Shown: positions 20,705-31,009 of the stretch, in pieces
Layout: each line of letters begins with the position of its first letter
Numbering within the stretch: position 1 is the first letter of the stretch
NCBI GenBank assembly: GCA_936432065.2
Contig: OW386291.2
Location: 21,491,821-21,555,820 of the forward strand
Source: Rutpela maculata
Taxonomy: Eukaryota > Arthropoda > Insecta > Coleoptera > Cerambycidae
DNA: 64,000 nt
Reading direction: 5' to 3'
Made by a program: the position numbers and the translations under genes
Notes under the pieces: generated by a model
Told to the model about the DNA's origin: nothing
Seen by the model: only the letters and a program-made list of their open reading frames with translations
The model's database searches: none

Positions 20705-23407
20705 TCACCCGTTATCCAGGAGCTGCACCTTCGGCCGCTTGTGCCTCGGAGCATCTGCTGGGTCATAGTCAGTTGCCTCCCTGACTAGTGGGTTCCCATG
20801 CTCCTCGGCAAGGGCGTACATCTTTCTGGCTCTCTGCTTGATGATCTCAGTGACCGGGGTGTATTCCAGGTCCCTGTAGATGTCCTCGTTGCGGATGAAC
20901 CAGGGTGCGTCGACTGCCGTTCTGAGGGCGACGTTCTCCACTCTCTGGATCTGATGGAGGTAGCTCTTTGCTTGGTAGCCCCAAGCTACCGAAGCATACG
21001 TCAGCTGAGGCCGGATGAGGGACCTGATAAGCGTGAGCTTGTTCCTCAGGTTGAGTCTGTTCTGTCTACCCGTCATCGGGTAGATTAGGGCTCTCGTCCT
21101 CCTGGCCTTCTTGACGATGGCCTCCGTGTTCAGTCTCCATGTTAGGCCTTTGTCCATGACCACGCCAAGGTAGTTGGCGGAGTCGTGCCATTGGATGTCC
21201 TCACCAAACATGGAAACGTGACCTGTGGGGTTTTGTTTTCTTACCTTCTTGAAGAGTACCGCCTTGCTCTTCTCGGCGTTGACGGCTACCTTCCATCTGT
21301 TGCACCAGTCCTCTAGGAGGGTGGCAGCCTCCTGGAGGTTTCTGGTGGCTAGCCTGGCACTCCAGGATCTGGCAGTCAGGGCTGTGTCATCGGCGTAGAG
21401 GGCCATGGAGGTCCTCTCCGTCCGGGGTAGATCGGATGTGAAGATGGAGAACAAGTGGGGGGACAGCACTGAGCCTTGGGGGACTCCTGCCTCCATTGTT
21501 CTGTACGTGGACACCCTGTCCACGATCTTCACCCTCATCTGTCTCCTGTGGAGGTACGATCTCACTAGCTTGACGAGTGCAATGGGGTAACCCATACTCA
21601 TCATTTTGGCTAGGAGACCGTCGTGCCAGACCCTGTCGAAGGCTTTGGCAACGTCCAGGAACAGCGCTGCCGTGACCTGTCGTTGGTTGAACCCCTTTGT
21701 GACCTCCTCGGTGAGGCGGAGCACTTGGAGTTCGGTGGAGTGCCCTGTCCTGAAGGCGAACTGCTCGTCTGGGAGGACTTCCAGCTCTTCTGTCTTCTCG
21801 GCTATCCTCTTGAGTATGACTCGTTCGGCTACCTTACTCATCGCTGGGAGTAGACTGATTGGCCTGTAAGAGGAAGGAAACATTAGGTTCTTACCTGGCT
21901 TTGGGATGACTATGACGTCGGCCTTTTTCCACCTGGAAGGGAAGTGTCTCAACCTCAACATTGCGTTGATGATGTTGACCATCGCCGCTACTCCTTTCCG
22001 GGGCAGCTTCTTGAGGGCGATGTTCCCAATACCATCACATCCTGGAGCTTTCCTGGGTTTTAGGCTCCTTAGGATCTCCTTGACCTCCTCGGGGGTGGTC
22101 GGGGGGATGTGGTCTTCATCTGGCAGGCGGTTCATCCTACGTACCCTGCGCCTCACGTCGTCCTCCCAGTCCTCGTCCTCATCATCGAGTTGGTTTTCCC
22201 TACACTGCAGTTCCAAGCTGTCGGCAAAAGCCTCGGCTTTTTCCTGGCGAGTGTAGACAACACCATTCTCTCCGTGGATCGGGGGCATGGGAGTCCGCCG
22301 GTTTCGCAGGGCCCGTTGGGTGGTCCAGATGCTCCTGTCCTGTGTGTCCAGGGATTCCAGGTGGCATTGCCACCCTTCTTGTCTGTGTTCCTGAAGGGCG
22401 GCCTTGACTCTCCGGCTCAGGGTGTTGTAGTGTCTCCTGTCCTCCGGGAGTCGGGTTCTCTGGGCCCGTCTCTTGGCACTTCGTCTGTCCCTTATCAGCT
22501 GCCTGGTTTCCTCTGGGAGGTTGGCCGGGGGAGCTGGTGCTCGCCTTGTTTCCGACTCGGTGGTACTTACCCTTAGTGCCGCCTGGATCTGGTCCTCCAG
22601 GGAGGTGATGGCCCTCTCCACGTCTGCCTCGGTTTCGAGTCTGGGAATGTGTGCGATGTTCCTCTGCAGTTCTGCACGGAACACTTCCCAGTCCGTCCTC
22701 CTTTTGATGAACGTTGTCGTGTTCTCACCTTCCTTTTCTCCTAGTTCTAGGAGAATGGGGCTGTGATCGGTGGAACCATCCATCATGGCGGTGATTTCGG
22801 CTTCGAGGGGGATCTCCTTCAGCATCGCAATATCCAGGACGTCCGGCCTCCCAACACCATTGTCATGGGTCGGTCCCTCCGGGCCAAGGACCAGCAGGTT
22901 GCCATCGTGTCGTCCCAGGAATCGCAGTAGCTCTCGTCCTCGAGTGTTTGTAATCCTACTGTGCCATTCCGGGGACTTGGCGTTGAAGTCGCCGGTGGCA
23001 ACCGTCTGGGTCCCTGGGGGAAGAACCGAGTCCAGGTCTGCGTCTAGCAGCATGTTGTTGGGTGGCTGGTAGCAGGAGACCACTCTGATGTCGCCATTTC
23101 GTGCCGTGGACACTACTATGGCTGTGGCCTGCAGGTTCTCCGTCTCTGGGAGTAGGATCGGGTGGTGTGCGATGCTCGTCTTCACTAGCAGGGCTACTCC
23201 TCTCATTACTCGTCTGTATGGCCCGGTCCAGTCCTTCCTGTATACGTGGTAGCCTGGGAAGTTGATAGCCTGGTCTGGTCGCAGCTTCGTTTCCTGCAGT
23301 GCCATGATGTCTATGTCACCCCTGGCGAGGAGTTCCTCTACTTCGAGTTTTCTCTCTCGCAGTCCGTTGACATTCCACGATGCGACCTGGTTTGACCTGA
23401 AACAACA
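20705..23407 (-). CDS. Jockey-clade ORF2: endonuclease and reverse transcriptase
   Basis: The frame is open from just after the ORF1 stop (23407) to 20705. The first ATG in frame (23305) lies inside the endonuclease domain, after the conserved VASWNVNGLRERK, so the true start must be further up or non-standard. From that ATG (866 residues) the landmarks are MALQETKL (endonuclease Glu), TGDFNAKSPEW (about 104), GSTDHSPI (about 177), FLDVAKAFDRVW (about 549), AGVPQGSVLSP (about 606) and LYADDTAL (YADD 637-640). The end NEDIYRDLEYTPVTEII is typical of the clade. No stop or frameshift was found, so the enzyme may be functional. It would nick genomic DNA and reverse-transcribe element RNA. Confidence 0.9.
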   Translation of the reverse strand, partial: CCFRSNQVASWNVNGLRERKLEVEELLARGDIDIMALQETKLRPDQAINFPGYHVYRKDWTGPYRRVMRGVALLVKTSIAHHPILLPETENLQATAIVVSTARNGDIRVVSCYQPPNNMLLDADLDSVLPPGTQTVATGDFNAKSPEWHSRITNTRGRELLRFLGRHDGNLLVLGPEGPTHDNGVGRPDVLDIAMLKEIPLEAEITAMMDGSTDHSPILLELGEKEGENTTTFIKRRTDWEVFRAELQRNIAHIPRLETEADVERAITSLEDQIQAALRVSTTESETRRAPAPPANLPEETRQLIRDRRSAKRRAQRTRLPEDRRHYNTLSRRVKAALQEHRQEGWQCHLESLDTQDRSIWTTQRALRNRRTPMPPIHGENGVVYTRQEKAEAFADSLELQCRENQLDDEDEDWEDDVRRRVRRMNRLPDEDHIPPTTPEEVKEILRSLKPRKAPGCDGIGNIALKKLPRKGVAAMVNIINAMLRLRHFPSRWKKADVIVIPKPGKNLMFPSSYRPISLLPAMSKVAERVILKRIAEKTEELEVLPDEQFAFRTGHSTELQVLRLTEEVTKGFNQRQVTAALFLDVAKAFDRVWHDGLLAKMMSMGYPIALVKLVRSYLHRRQMRVKIVDRVSTYRTMEAGVPQGSVLSPHLFSIFTSDLPRTERTSMALYADDTALTARSWSARLATRNLQEAATLLEDWCNRWKVAVNAEKSKAVLFKKVRKQNPTGHVSMFGEDIQWHDSANYLGVVMDKGLTWRLNTEAIVKKARRTRALIYPMTGRQNRLNLRNKLTLIRSLIRPQLTYASVAWGYQAKSYLHQIQRVENVALRTAVDAPWFIRNEDIYRDLEYTPVTEIIKQRARKMYALAEEHGNPLVREATDYDPADAPRHKRPKVQLLDNG

Positions 23408-24899
23408 TTATACATTAGTAAATGCTGGCATTTGTGCAAAAAATGCGGTCATTGCTGAGCACATCTGTTGCATTTGTGCAAGCACCGCGGTGAGGTTTTG
23501 GGCCTCAGCGGGTGCCTGCTGCCTGGGGGCTGGGCCTGGGTTCTGTCCCTTCCCTGCCTTGCCCTGAGCTACCCTGGCGTAGCTCAGGCCTCCAGTTGTG
23601 GGTGTTGCCTTTTTAGGGGCAGCACCGGACTGGGTTGGCTTGGCTGCGGGGGCTGGTTTCGCCGCCGCCGTCTTCTTGGGGTACTTGGGGCACCCTCTGT
23701 AACTGGCTGGATGTGCCCCCTGGCAGTTGGCACACTTCGCCGGTACATTTCGGGGCTTCTCGCAGTCCCCGGAGTGGTGTGGTTCAGCGCACTTCACACA
23801 CTTGGCCTGTGCGGTGCATCTCCCCTGGGCATGGCCGAATCGCTGACAGCGGTGACACTGTGCGATTGCCAGGGCGGCTTTCTGCCTCTCAGTGCGGACC
23901 ACCAGTGAACAGCAGCGGTTCACCGATAGGATTTTCTCCTCACTGTGGGGGACCTGAACCAACATCAGGGGGATCTCTTGTTTTGTCCTCCTTGATGTCA
24001 TCCTGTGGACGGAGACTGGTGCGAAGCCCTGGGTTTGGAGGTCCTCCTTGACCTCGTCAGGGGTTACTCCGCTTGGGATACCTCTGATGACTACCCTCAG
24101 TAGTCTGTCTTCGGGCAGGGCGTATGTGTGGTATTCGCGCTTTTCCTGCGCGAACATCCTCGTCATACGCCTGTAGTCTTCGGGCGTTTGGGGCTCGATG
24201 GCGATCCCCTCTCGCACGGTCCTGGCCTTGGTAAATTTGACGCCTGTCTCGTCCAGCCTCTGCCGGACAGCCGACCATGAGGATCAGTGGTGGATTCTTG
24301 GGCGTCTTGTCTGCCCCGGTAGTTTCTGGCCTGGGGGCCCTTTGGTTGGCCTGGCTGGTGCTTGGGGCCTCTTGGGTGCTGGTTTGCACCTGGGACTCCT
24401 GGTTTGCCGCCTTCTTCGCCCTTGTCTTGGTGACAAGGGTGAATTCGCCTTCACTGTCTGTGTCGGCGTCGGCTTTCCGTTTGGGGGCCTCTTTAGGTGC
24501 TGGTTGCACCGCTGGGGTCGCCTGGGGCTGTGCCTGGGGTTGGGCCAGGGCCTGGGCTTGGGCCTGGGGCTGCGCTTGGGCCTGCGGCTGCGCTTGGACG
24601 GCCTGGAGGGTTCTCATGGCTGCCAGCAGCTCTGTTAGCTGGGCCCCTTGCACCTCGTTTCTGGCTTTTTGCTCCACGTACTGGGCACGTTGAGCTTCTA
24701 GTTGTTTGGCCATGTCGGCCCTCATCTGGGACATCTTGCTGTTTACTTCAGCAAGCTGCGCCCTCAGTGCTGCGTTTTCAGCCATGAGGCGGGCTACTTG
24801 GACGTCCCTCTCTTCGAACTCCATGTTCGTAGGGGTTGGCCCTCTGGAGTTCTCGTGTTGGCCCATACCGTCCTCCACGGTATTTGCCGTCCGTCTCAC
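23408..24899 (-). pseudogene. Jockey-clade ORF1 (gag-like), one frameshift
   Basis: The start is at ATG 24899 (MRRTANTVEDG). The first frame (24899 to about 24200) holds a leucine/alanine-rich coiled-coil stretch (VARLMAENAALRAQLAEVNS), a Q/A repeat (QAQAQPQAQAQALAQ) and a charged region. The second frame (24217-23408) holds a PRE_C2HC-like domain (RVVIRGIPSGVTPDEVKED) and knuckles CHRCQRFGHAQGRC, CVKCAEPHHSGDC and CANCQGAHPASYRGC. The frames overlap at 24057-24217, so one length change near 24210-24240 breaks an otherwise complete protein. The product would bind element RNA. It ends in TAA at 23408-23410, and ORF2 continues in the same frame. Confidence 0.85.
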
Positions 24900-25025
24900 A
24901 CCTGTAAAAGAGACCTGTTTGTTAATCGGGAAAAAAGAATTATTGACCTGAAAAGAAATGTTTGATTAGTAAATGGGGAGGGGTAAAATAAATGGTGTCT
25001 CCAGTGAGGGAGACTTTATTTATCT

Positions 25026-25560
25026 TTTACTATATTAGCGTCTTAAAAAAGACGTCTAATATTTCTCCTCTTCGACTTCAATGTGGGGCTGCCACTTCGT
25101 AGTTCACTTCGCTTGGATCGTAGACATAACACTACTGCACTACTGCACTGCACTGGTGGTCCGTACTCTCCGACTGCTGGTTGAACTGTGTATCATTGTG
25201 TTAGTGAACGAATTCTGAACAGCTTTCAAAATGTTCGTCTGTCTGCCCGTCCGTCACGTTTCCTGTAAGCACGATAACTTATGAAAGAAGAGTCCGATTG
25301 CATTGAAATTTGGGAAGTAAGTTAGTGTTAGCTAGAGGAAGAACCCTATTGTTTTTGAAGAAAATCAATCAGTAAATAAGAAAGTTATTAATCATTTAAT
25401 TAAAATATATATATTTTCTTAATTTTTGTCGCTTGCACTAAAATAGAAGTCTTGCGAAATGTTATCTCTATAATATATTTTTTTTTTTTTTATGCATTTT
25501 TCTAATATATATTTTATAATAATATATCAAATGCATTGAAATATGATTCCCGAAAGATAT
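25026..25560. other. Hairpin and GTCY-rich segment, HINE-like?
   Basis: A hairpin (ATATTAGCGTCTT / AAGACGTCTAATAT, 25032-25062) follows the 5' side of the Jockey element. A TTCGTCTGTCTGCCCGTCCG run (about 25230) then resembles the GTCY microsatellite of HINE-type repeats, and is followed by GATAACTTATGAAAGAAGAG. This could be part of an older Helitron/HINE-like element into which the Jockey element inserted. I see no gene. Confidence 0.4.
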
Positions 25561-25592
25561 ATATTACAGACATTCAAGTCTTGTAGTAATCT

Positions 25593-25665
25593 GTGATGGT
25601 GCAGTGGCTAAAGTTTTATCTGGCAATCCAAAAGTCAAATCCCCGACAGGTTGGATGTTTTTTTT
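25593..25665 (+). repeat. tRNA-derived SINE head (degenerate)
   Basis: TGGTGCAGTGG (25597-25607) matches the pol III box A consensus, apart from T for C at position four. AAAGTCAAATCC (about 25631) resembles box B (GGTTCRANNCC) at the expected distance. The segment does not fold into a complete cloverleaf. The HINE-like copy 3 begins about 130 bp further on. Confidence 0.5.
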
Positions 25666-25791
25666 CCAATTTCTTTTCATATATTTTTTTTCACAACAAA
25701 GTTGGTATCACAAAATTCAAGCTGTCCAAAAACTAACATTATTTACAAGAAAACTGCAAAGAGTATCCTATAGAATGTGTAACAATTATAT

Positions 25792-26460
25792 AAAACCGCT
25801 GCCCAAGGAATCACTACTTCCACATCCAGATTTTTTATCCAAGTACTCACAACGAAAAAAGTTTGTATGTGGAAATAATTGTTTATGGAACTTTAGTGAA
25901 ATAATATTTCCTCTACCTCAACCAAAAACCCATAAAACGATACCCCACATCGGTAGTGGGGTGGGGGTGTTGATGGGGGTGGTAGTGGGGGTGGATGAAG
26001 TCAAAAAATATGTTTCGGTTTCTGGTTCTTGTACATACACTAAATCACATTTTTTCATCCCCTTGGGGGTGGTAATGGGGGTGGCTACTGCCAAAATTTT
26101 TTTTGAGACCTTAGCTTCTCTTGTATATACTAAATACCAATTTTATGGACTCTTACCTGCTTGATCTACCTATTTACCCCAAATTTACCCCAATTTACCC
26201 CGCCACCCTTCAACGAAACAAGATGAAAATATAATCTAGTTCTAGACCTCATTAAAGTACATATGTGTACCAAATTTTAAGTCAATATCTCAAACGGTTC
26301 CAGAGTAAACGTGCGCACAAAAAAAAGTTACAGACAGGCAAGTTTTTTTTTCACTCAAACTTAAAATCTCGACGTTTCATGACATTTTAAGCCTATTTGA
26401 ACAATAAACATTTTTAAAAATTTTTTTGTCGTTACTATACTTCCACTGGATGTGTAAGTA
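25792..26460 (+). repeat. HINE-like repeat, copy 3 (complete)
   Basis: AAAACCGCTGCCCAAGGAAT at the start, ACTTCCACATCCAG near the 5' end and ACTTCCACTGGATGTGTAAG at the 3' end match copy 1 throughout. They include the G-rich block (TAGTGGGGTGGGGGTGTTGA) and the C-rich block. One stem base of the 3' hairpin is changed (TGTGT for TGTGG). Confidence 0.8.
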
Positions 26461-26941
26461 AAAAAAGCTTAGTAAATTGACGAAGAGTACCTACGTTTTT
26501 AGCTTGTTTGGATATAATAGAGTAAAAACGGACAAGTAATTGTTTTATATGAGTATTATTGAGTATATTACCAAAGATATGTTTTGACGGCATATATACA
26601 TACCTACAGAGCAAAAATAAACTTTAAAACATACTATTCATATTGCTTTAGTGTCTAGCGGGATTTCTTTAAATAAAACAAGGCTAAACAGCGTTTTCAA
26701 GTTCAATAAGTTCAAGACTAAAAATATAATATACGGTCAGGTAATTATAAATAATTGACTGCGTCACTATATAGGATGTCCTAAACTGAAGGTGATTGTA
26801 GTTTATAACACGCACAATGTTTGACTATCCAATTTTTTGCTACTTATAAATAACAGAAATATTGTTCTTATAGATAAAAAACTGGTAAAACCTGTTATGT
26901 GATAGCATTAGAGCGAATTATTGTTTCCATTAATAGATGCA
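26461..26941. other. Unassigned AT-rich DNA
   Basis: Nothing recognised. It is bounded by HINE-like copy 3 and the target duplication of the next hAT element. Confidence 0.5.
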
Positions 26942-26949
26942 ATCTCGAT

Positions 26950-27793
26950 TAGAGATGCAACGGATACCCGGTTACTATCCGGTATCCGGCCTATCCGGCC
27001 ACTTTATTACTATTCGGCTGGGCACCGGATAGTGATCTAATATCCGGCCAAAACCGGATAGTTAAAAAATGAAAAGTGGTATAAAAATGAAACAGTTTTA
27101 TTATTTTTCACTTATCCTGCATTACAATTATTACTACAAACTGGCAATATCTATAGATTAGTTACTAAATTAATACTTAAAGTTTACCAATGGTAAATTA
27201 TGGTGAATAAAGATGAGTTTTTCAGCTTTAGAGCTAGTAGACGATTGCGTTTCTTTTCGTATACGTTGCCAGTTTCTGAAGCGGGCCTCTCATTGTATAC
27301 ACTACGCCAAGGGCTGCAAACTTTGACAAAAGTGTAAACTGATTGGAGTTTGTATACCACCATGCGTAAGGGTTACTATTTCTTTGAATCCGTGCTCCTT
27401 TCAAATAATAATCGATCTCCTCGGCCATTGAACTTTTCTCCGAAACGTTTTCGCCACTTCCTCAAAACAGTCCCAAAAAGTGTTGTGAATATCAGCAGTA
27501 ACATTATCTAGTGGGTTTCTCTTACTTTGTTTATTGGAAGAAGAACTACTTTCACTATCATGCTTGAATATGAATCATTACAATTATTTTTTTAAGCGTC
27601 CAGCAGAATAATTTGACGGAATTTTTCAGTCTGACTTTTATCGAAAAAACTTGTTTTAAATCTGGGGTCTAGAAGAGTTAACAGTAAGTATTTTTTGTCG
27701 GATATTTGGCCGGATATCCGGTATCCGGTACAAGAAGTACGCCGGATATCCGATATTCTGTATACGGCCAAAACACTATCCGTTGCATCTCTA
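26950..27793 (-). mobile_element. hAT deletion derivative with exact 8-bp duplication
   Basis: The ends TAGAGATGCAACGGATA and TATCCGTTGCATCTCTA form the terminal inverted repeat, and ATCTCGAT flanks both sides (26942-26949 and 27794-27801). The subterminal parts are full of CCGGATA / TATCCGG repeats, typical hAT transposase-binding sites. The interior keeps only scraps of the transposase C-terminus on the minus strand, so the 844-bp element is an internal deletion product. Confidence 0.9.
27200..27720 (-). pseudogene. hAT transposase C-terminal remnant
   Basis: Two minus-strand pieces remain. LLTLLDPRFKTSFF (about 27660) is the DPRFK-type motif that precedes the C-terminal region in hAT transposases. 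EIDYYLKGARIQRNSNPYAW (about 27415) with WWYTNSNQFTLLSKFA is the start of the hAT dimerisation domain (E..YL....I.R..NP..WW..N...F..L...A). The frames differ and several stops intervene. The BED finger and catalytic core are absent. Confidence 0.8.
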
Positions 27794-28173
27794 ATCTCGA
27801 TGCTACGGGAGCCCATCCTAACTGTACGTGCCTCCCCCCCTCCCCCCTCCCCCCTCCCGATCCTTTGGAACAATGTTTTTCATAGAGATTAAAGCCTAAG
27901 AAACAATTTTAGACATGTCCCGTAAAAAAAACTAGCTGTACTGTCAAAATGGCAACCGTTCATAAAACAACAAAAATTTTGCAAATATTGTTTTTGTCAT
28001 TTAACACAAAAATTAAAAAATATGAAGAAAAACTTTCTGCACAAAAACAAAGTGCATAAAATTTTCTACAATTTTGTTCCTATACAATATTTGGATAGAA
28101 GTACCATTTTCCAGATAAATGATTCAGCTCTTAAAATAAAATATAAAATTCAATATAAAACGCAAGTGACACC

Positions 28174-28982
28174 TCATTCGCTTTCTCCCGATACGTCGAA
28201 TATTTCTTCCAAGTCTTCTTCTTCTATTGCTTCATTCATGATATCGTTATCATCCTCACTTTTGTCTATTATGATTTGATTTGGAATCATCTCCTGAAGA
28301 ATTTCAGTAAGCGATTGAGGGAGTACTTTATCTGCTGAACACCAAAGAGGTTTTCCATTTTTTTGCCATTCATAATCATTCCAGGGCTTTGGAATATTTT
28401 GCATACCTTCGTCGATTAATCGCCAAATACGCGTTTGGTAAACACTCTTTTTAATATGCTCGATAAGGCAAGCCCTTGATGGTGGAATCGAAGAAAAATC
28501 AACTTTAGTGTCAATTGATAAAGACAAATCTTTGTCACCACATTTCTGTCTAATAGCAGTTAAGCGAAGCTCTTTGATTCATATATGGCACATGTAAACT
28601 CCTCTAATGATGCGACTAATTTATCATCAATATTCCAGCTGCTCCCCAAATCTTGAAATGTTCGGATATATTTGGTATATTTGAGAGAAAGTAACATTTT
28701 TAGAGGTTTTATCTTTCCTTTTCTCTGAAAGGTGCTGACTGAGTCACATCCAGTAAATGAATGAAGGCCCAGTAATGCCGAACATTTTTGAGGTTCGTAC
28801 TCTTCTGCTAATGCGGATATGTTAATAAGAATTCTCTTATTGCCAAATCCGGTATCAAAGAGTAATTTACATTTAATTTTATTGGAATGAGCCAGCAGAA
28901 TCCAAAAGATGTCACTGTCAACACTTTTAAGCATAATCTGTTCATAATCCATTGCTACCATTTTCGAGATAAATGTCTGCAA
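28174..28982 (-). pseudogene. FEN/XPG-like transposon protein, C-terminal half, family 2
   Basis: The first piece (28982-28560) has VDSDIFWILLAHSN, a DxD pair, followed by NISALAEEYEPQKCSALLGL and HSFTGCDSVSTFQRKGK. These match the order of the second half of a FEN1/XPG nuclease active site (D.D, then GCD). After a frame change near 28565, the second piece (28527-28174) reads PPSRACLIEHIKKSVYQTRI and KPWNDYEWQKNGKPLW. It ends in an acidic tail (EAIEEEDLEEIF). The gene is cut off upstream by an (ATT)n run at 28985-29022. I know this architecture only from hypothetical proteins widespread in animal genomes. Nuclease activity is inferred from motif order. Confidence 0.65.
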
Positions 28983-28994
28983 ATTATAATATTA

Positions 28995-29025
<31 letters not shown>

Positions 29026-29053
29026 AATTTTTTTCAGTTTATTTTATTTTTTG

Positions 29054-29353
29054 TTATGTTAATATTGTTAATAATATAAAGTTAAAAGACAAAGGGAGCA
29101 TCGTGAATAAAAAGTGAGGGTAGCAAAAATCCAGTAAGCATTTTATTGTGTGTCCGTCAATACCGTTCCGCGTCCAGAGAATTGAGCGCGAAAAAAGCCT
29201 TTGCTGTAGTAAATTTGGAAAGAGTAAGGGGCTCAGCCCTCTCAGATTTTCATATATGTTGATATTATACGCCTTACAATAATTGTCAAAGTTATTTCCT
29301 CTAAATGATTTACCGATATATGAATTTCCATGTTTTCTTAATTTTAGACTCAT
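29054..29353 (-). other. Open frame inside long-TIR element, unrecognised
   Basis: A 99-codon minus-strand frame lies between the (ATT)n run and the right TIR. It does not resemble a known domain, and part of it lies in the TIR. It could be a diverged upstream piece of the nuclease-like gene or chance. Confidence 0.2.
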
Positions 29354-29684
29354 TTATCTGGAAAATGGTAACTCCTATCAAAATATTGTGTAATAAAATT
29401 GTAGAAAACTTTATGCATGTTGTTTTTTTTGAAAAAAGGTTTTTTTCATCTTTTTTAGTTTTTGTGTTAAATGACAAAAACAACATTGGCAGCAGTTCTT
29501 TTTATCATATGGTCACCATTTTGAAAGTACAGCCAGTTTTTTTGGGGACATGTCTAAAATTGTTCCTTAAGCTTTTCATCTTTATGAAAAACATTGTTCC
29601 CAAGGATCGGGGGGGATGCACGTACAGCTAGGGTGGGCTCCCCGACTACGAAGAGGGATGATTTTGTCATCGTCTGGAGATAAT

Positions 29685-30886
29685 TTAGTCCAGTCAACGG
29701 GCACTCTAACTTGAGTGATACTGAATGGATTTTGATGAAACCTTGTGCAATGTGTTTGTAATGACGTTGATAAAAAAGTTGAAAAAAGATTAGAGTAGGA
29801 AATGACCGGAAGGGGTAGAAAACACCCCTTTTATCACCGGTTCCGTAACTTGTAGAATTAGGTCAAAAATGGAAAACAATATATTTACTTTTTTTGACCC
29901 AAAATAAGATGTTTTTACTCTTGTGAATTTTTTCGAAATATGCTTAGTTTTCGAGATATGGCAACTCGAATATTCCTAAAAATGGGGGAGGGGAAATGTA
30001 AAAGTTGAAAAAAAATCTGAAAAAATTCAGGTGAATGTATCATCGAAATGCAAGACTTTTTTTTATTTGCAACTTTTCTGCAAGGTGCGTTTTCACAGAG
30101 TTCTTTCGGAAAAACATGAAAAACTACCTTTCTCTTTGACATTGTAGCGGTTTAAAAATATATAATTTAAAAATTTGAAAAAATCAGACGTATGCATTGA
30201 GGCCTTCTAAACATTTTCTATCTCTTGGAATTTTTTTGTAACTTGCTAATTTTCGGAGATACAGGCGATAAATATTGTACTACATTTCGGTGAAAAACTA
30301 CCTGTAACACGGAAAATTAGCAAGTTACAAAAAATATCCAAGAGACAGAAAATGTTTAGAAGGCCTCAAATGCATACGTGTGAATTTCTTCAAATTTTTA
30401 AATTATATATTTTTAAAGCGCTCTACAATGTCCTAGATAGGGGTAGTTAAAATTCGGTGAAAACGCACTTTACAGAAAAGTTGAAAATAAAAAAAGTCTT
30501 GCATTTCGATGATACATTCACCTGAATTTTTTCAGATTTTTTTTTAACTTTTACATTTCCCCTCCCCCGTTTTTAGGAATTTTCGAGTGGCCATGTCTCG
30601 AAAAATGAGTATTTTTCGAAAAAATTCACAAGAATAAATACATCTTATTTTAGGCCAAATAAGGTAAATATATAGTTTTCTTTTAATTTTTGACCTAATT
30701 CTACAAGTTACGGAACCAGATAACAGGTGTTTTCTACCCCTTCCGATCATTTCCTACTCTAATATTTTTTTTCAACTTTTTTATTAACGTCATTACAAAC
30801 ACATTGCACAAGGTTTCATCAAAATTTATTCAGTAGCACTCAAGTTAGAGATTTTGGTCATTTTAGCGCTCCGTTGACTGGACTAA
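29685..30886. mobile_element. 1.2-kb foldback element (arms ~570 bp)
   Basis: TTAGTCCAGTCAACG at 29685 is matched inverted by CGTTGACTGGACTAA ending at 30886. Nearly the whole element is a palindrome: arms of about 570 bp flank a short centre near 30260-30300. Mirrored landmarks include TTTCATCGAAATGCAAGAC-like, TTCTAAACATTTTCT and CATTTCCCCTCCCCC segments. A possible 3-bp ATT duplication flanks the ends. There is no coding capacity and the superfamily is unknown. Confidence 0.82.
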
Positions 30887-31009
30887 TTGAGACATTTAAT
30901 TTTAATCATCTTTTGATGATGCCAACAGGGTTGTCGAAATGTGTATCCAATATTGTGCTCGAGTGTAGAGTTCCGTGGCATGATGTTTGTGGAAACTCTT
31001 GTGGGGTCA

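Larger units (their letters stand above)
20150..24960 (-). mobile_element. Jockey-clade non-LTR retrotransposon, nearly intact
   Basis: On the minus strand there is a short 5' UTR, ORF1 (coiled coil, Q/A repeat, three zinc knuckles; one frame change), ORF2 (endonuclease and RT, fully open) and a GC-rich 3' UTR of roughly 550 nt. The element is much GC-richer than its flanks, and the ends are set from that composition change. No poly(A) tail or target duplication was resolved, so both limits are approximate. The intact ORF2 suggests recent arrival. Confidence 0.85.
27808..29643 (-). mobile_element. Long-TIR element carrying a FEN/PIN-like nuclease gene fragment
   Basis: The outer sequence GGGAGCCCATCCTAACTGTA (27808) is mirrored with few differences by the sequence ending at about 29643. 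Similarity continues inwards for about 330 bp (27808-28135 against 29320-29643), including ACAATTTTAGACATGTCCC and CCATTTTCCAGATAAATGA. The left arm also contains a CCCCCCT-type repeat (27832-27857). Between the arms, the minus strand encodes the second half of a nuclease-like protein. The element abuts the target duplication of the hAT element. No target duplication of its own is clear. With only half a gene it is non-autonomous. Confidence 0.72.

Noticed and set aside
20130..20768. 212-codon plus frame, and minus frames at 20187-20656, in the Jockey 3' UTR
   Set aside because: GC-rich non-coding DNA is open in several frames on both strands; no domain or conservation is evident.
22109..24051. 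Plus-strand frames opposite Jockey ORF1/ORF2
   Set aside because: Shadows of the intact minus-strand genes.
26950..27793. Alternative 6-bp duplication TCTCGA for the hAT derivative
   Set aside because: Shifting the ends by one base gives an exact 8-bp ATCTCGAT duplication, which fits hAT better.
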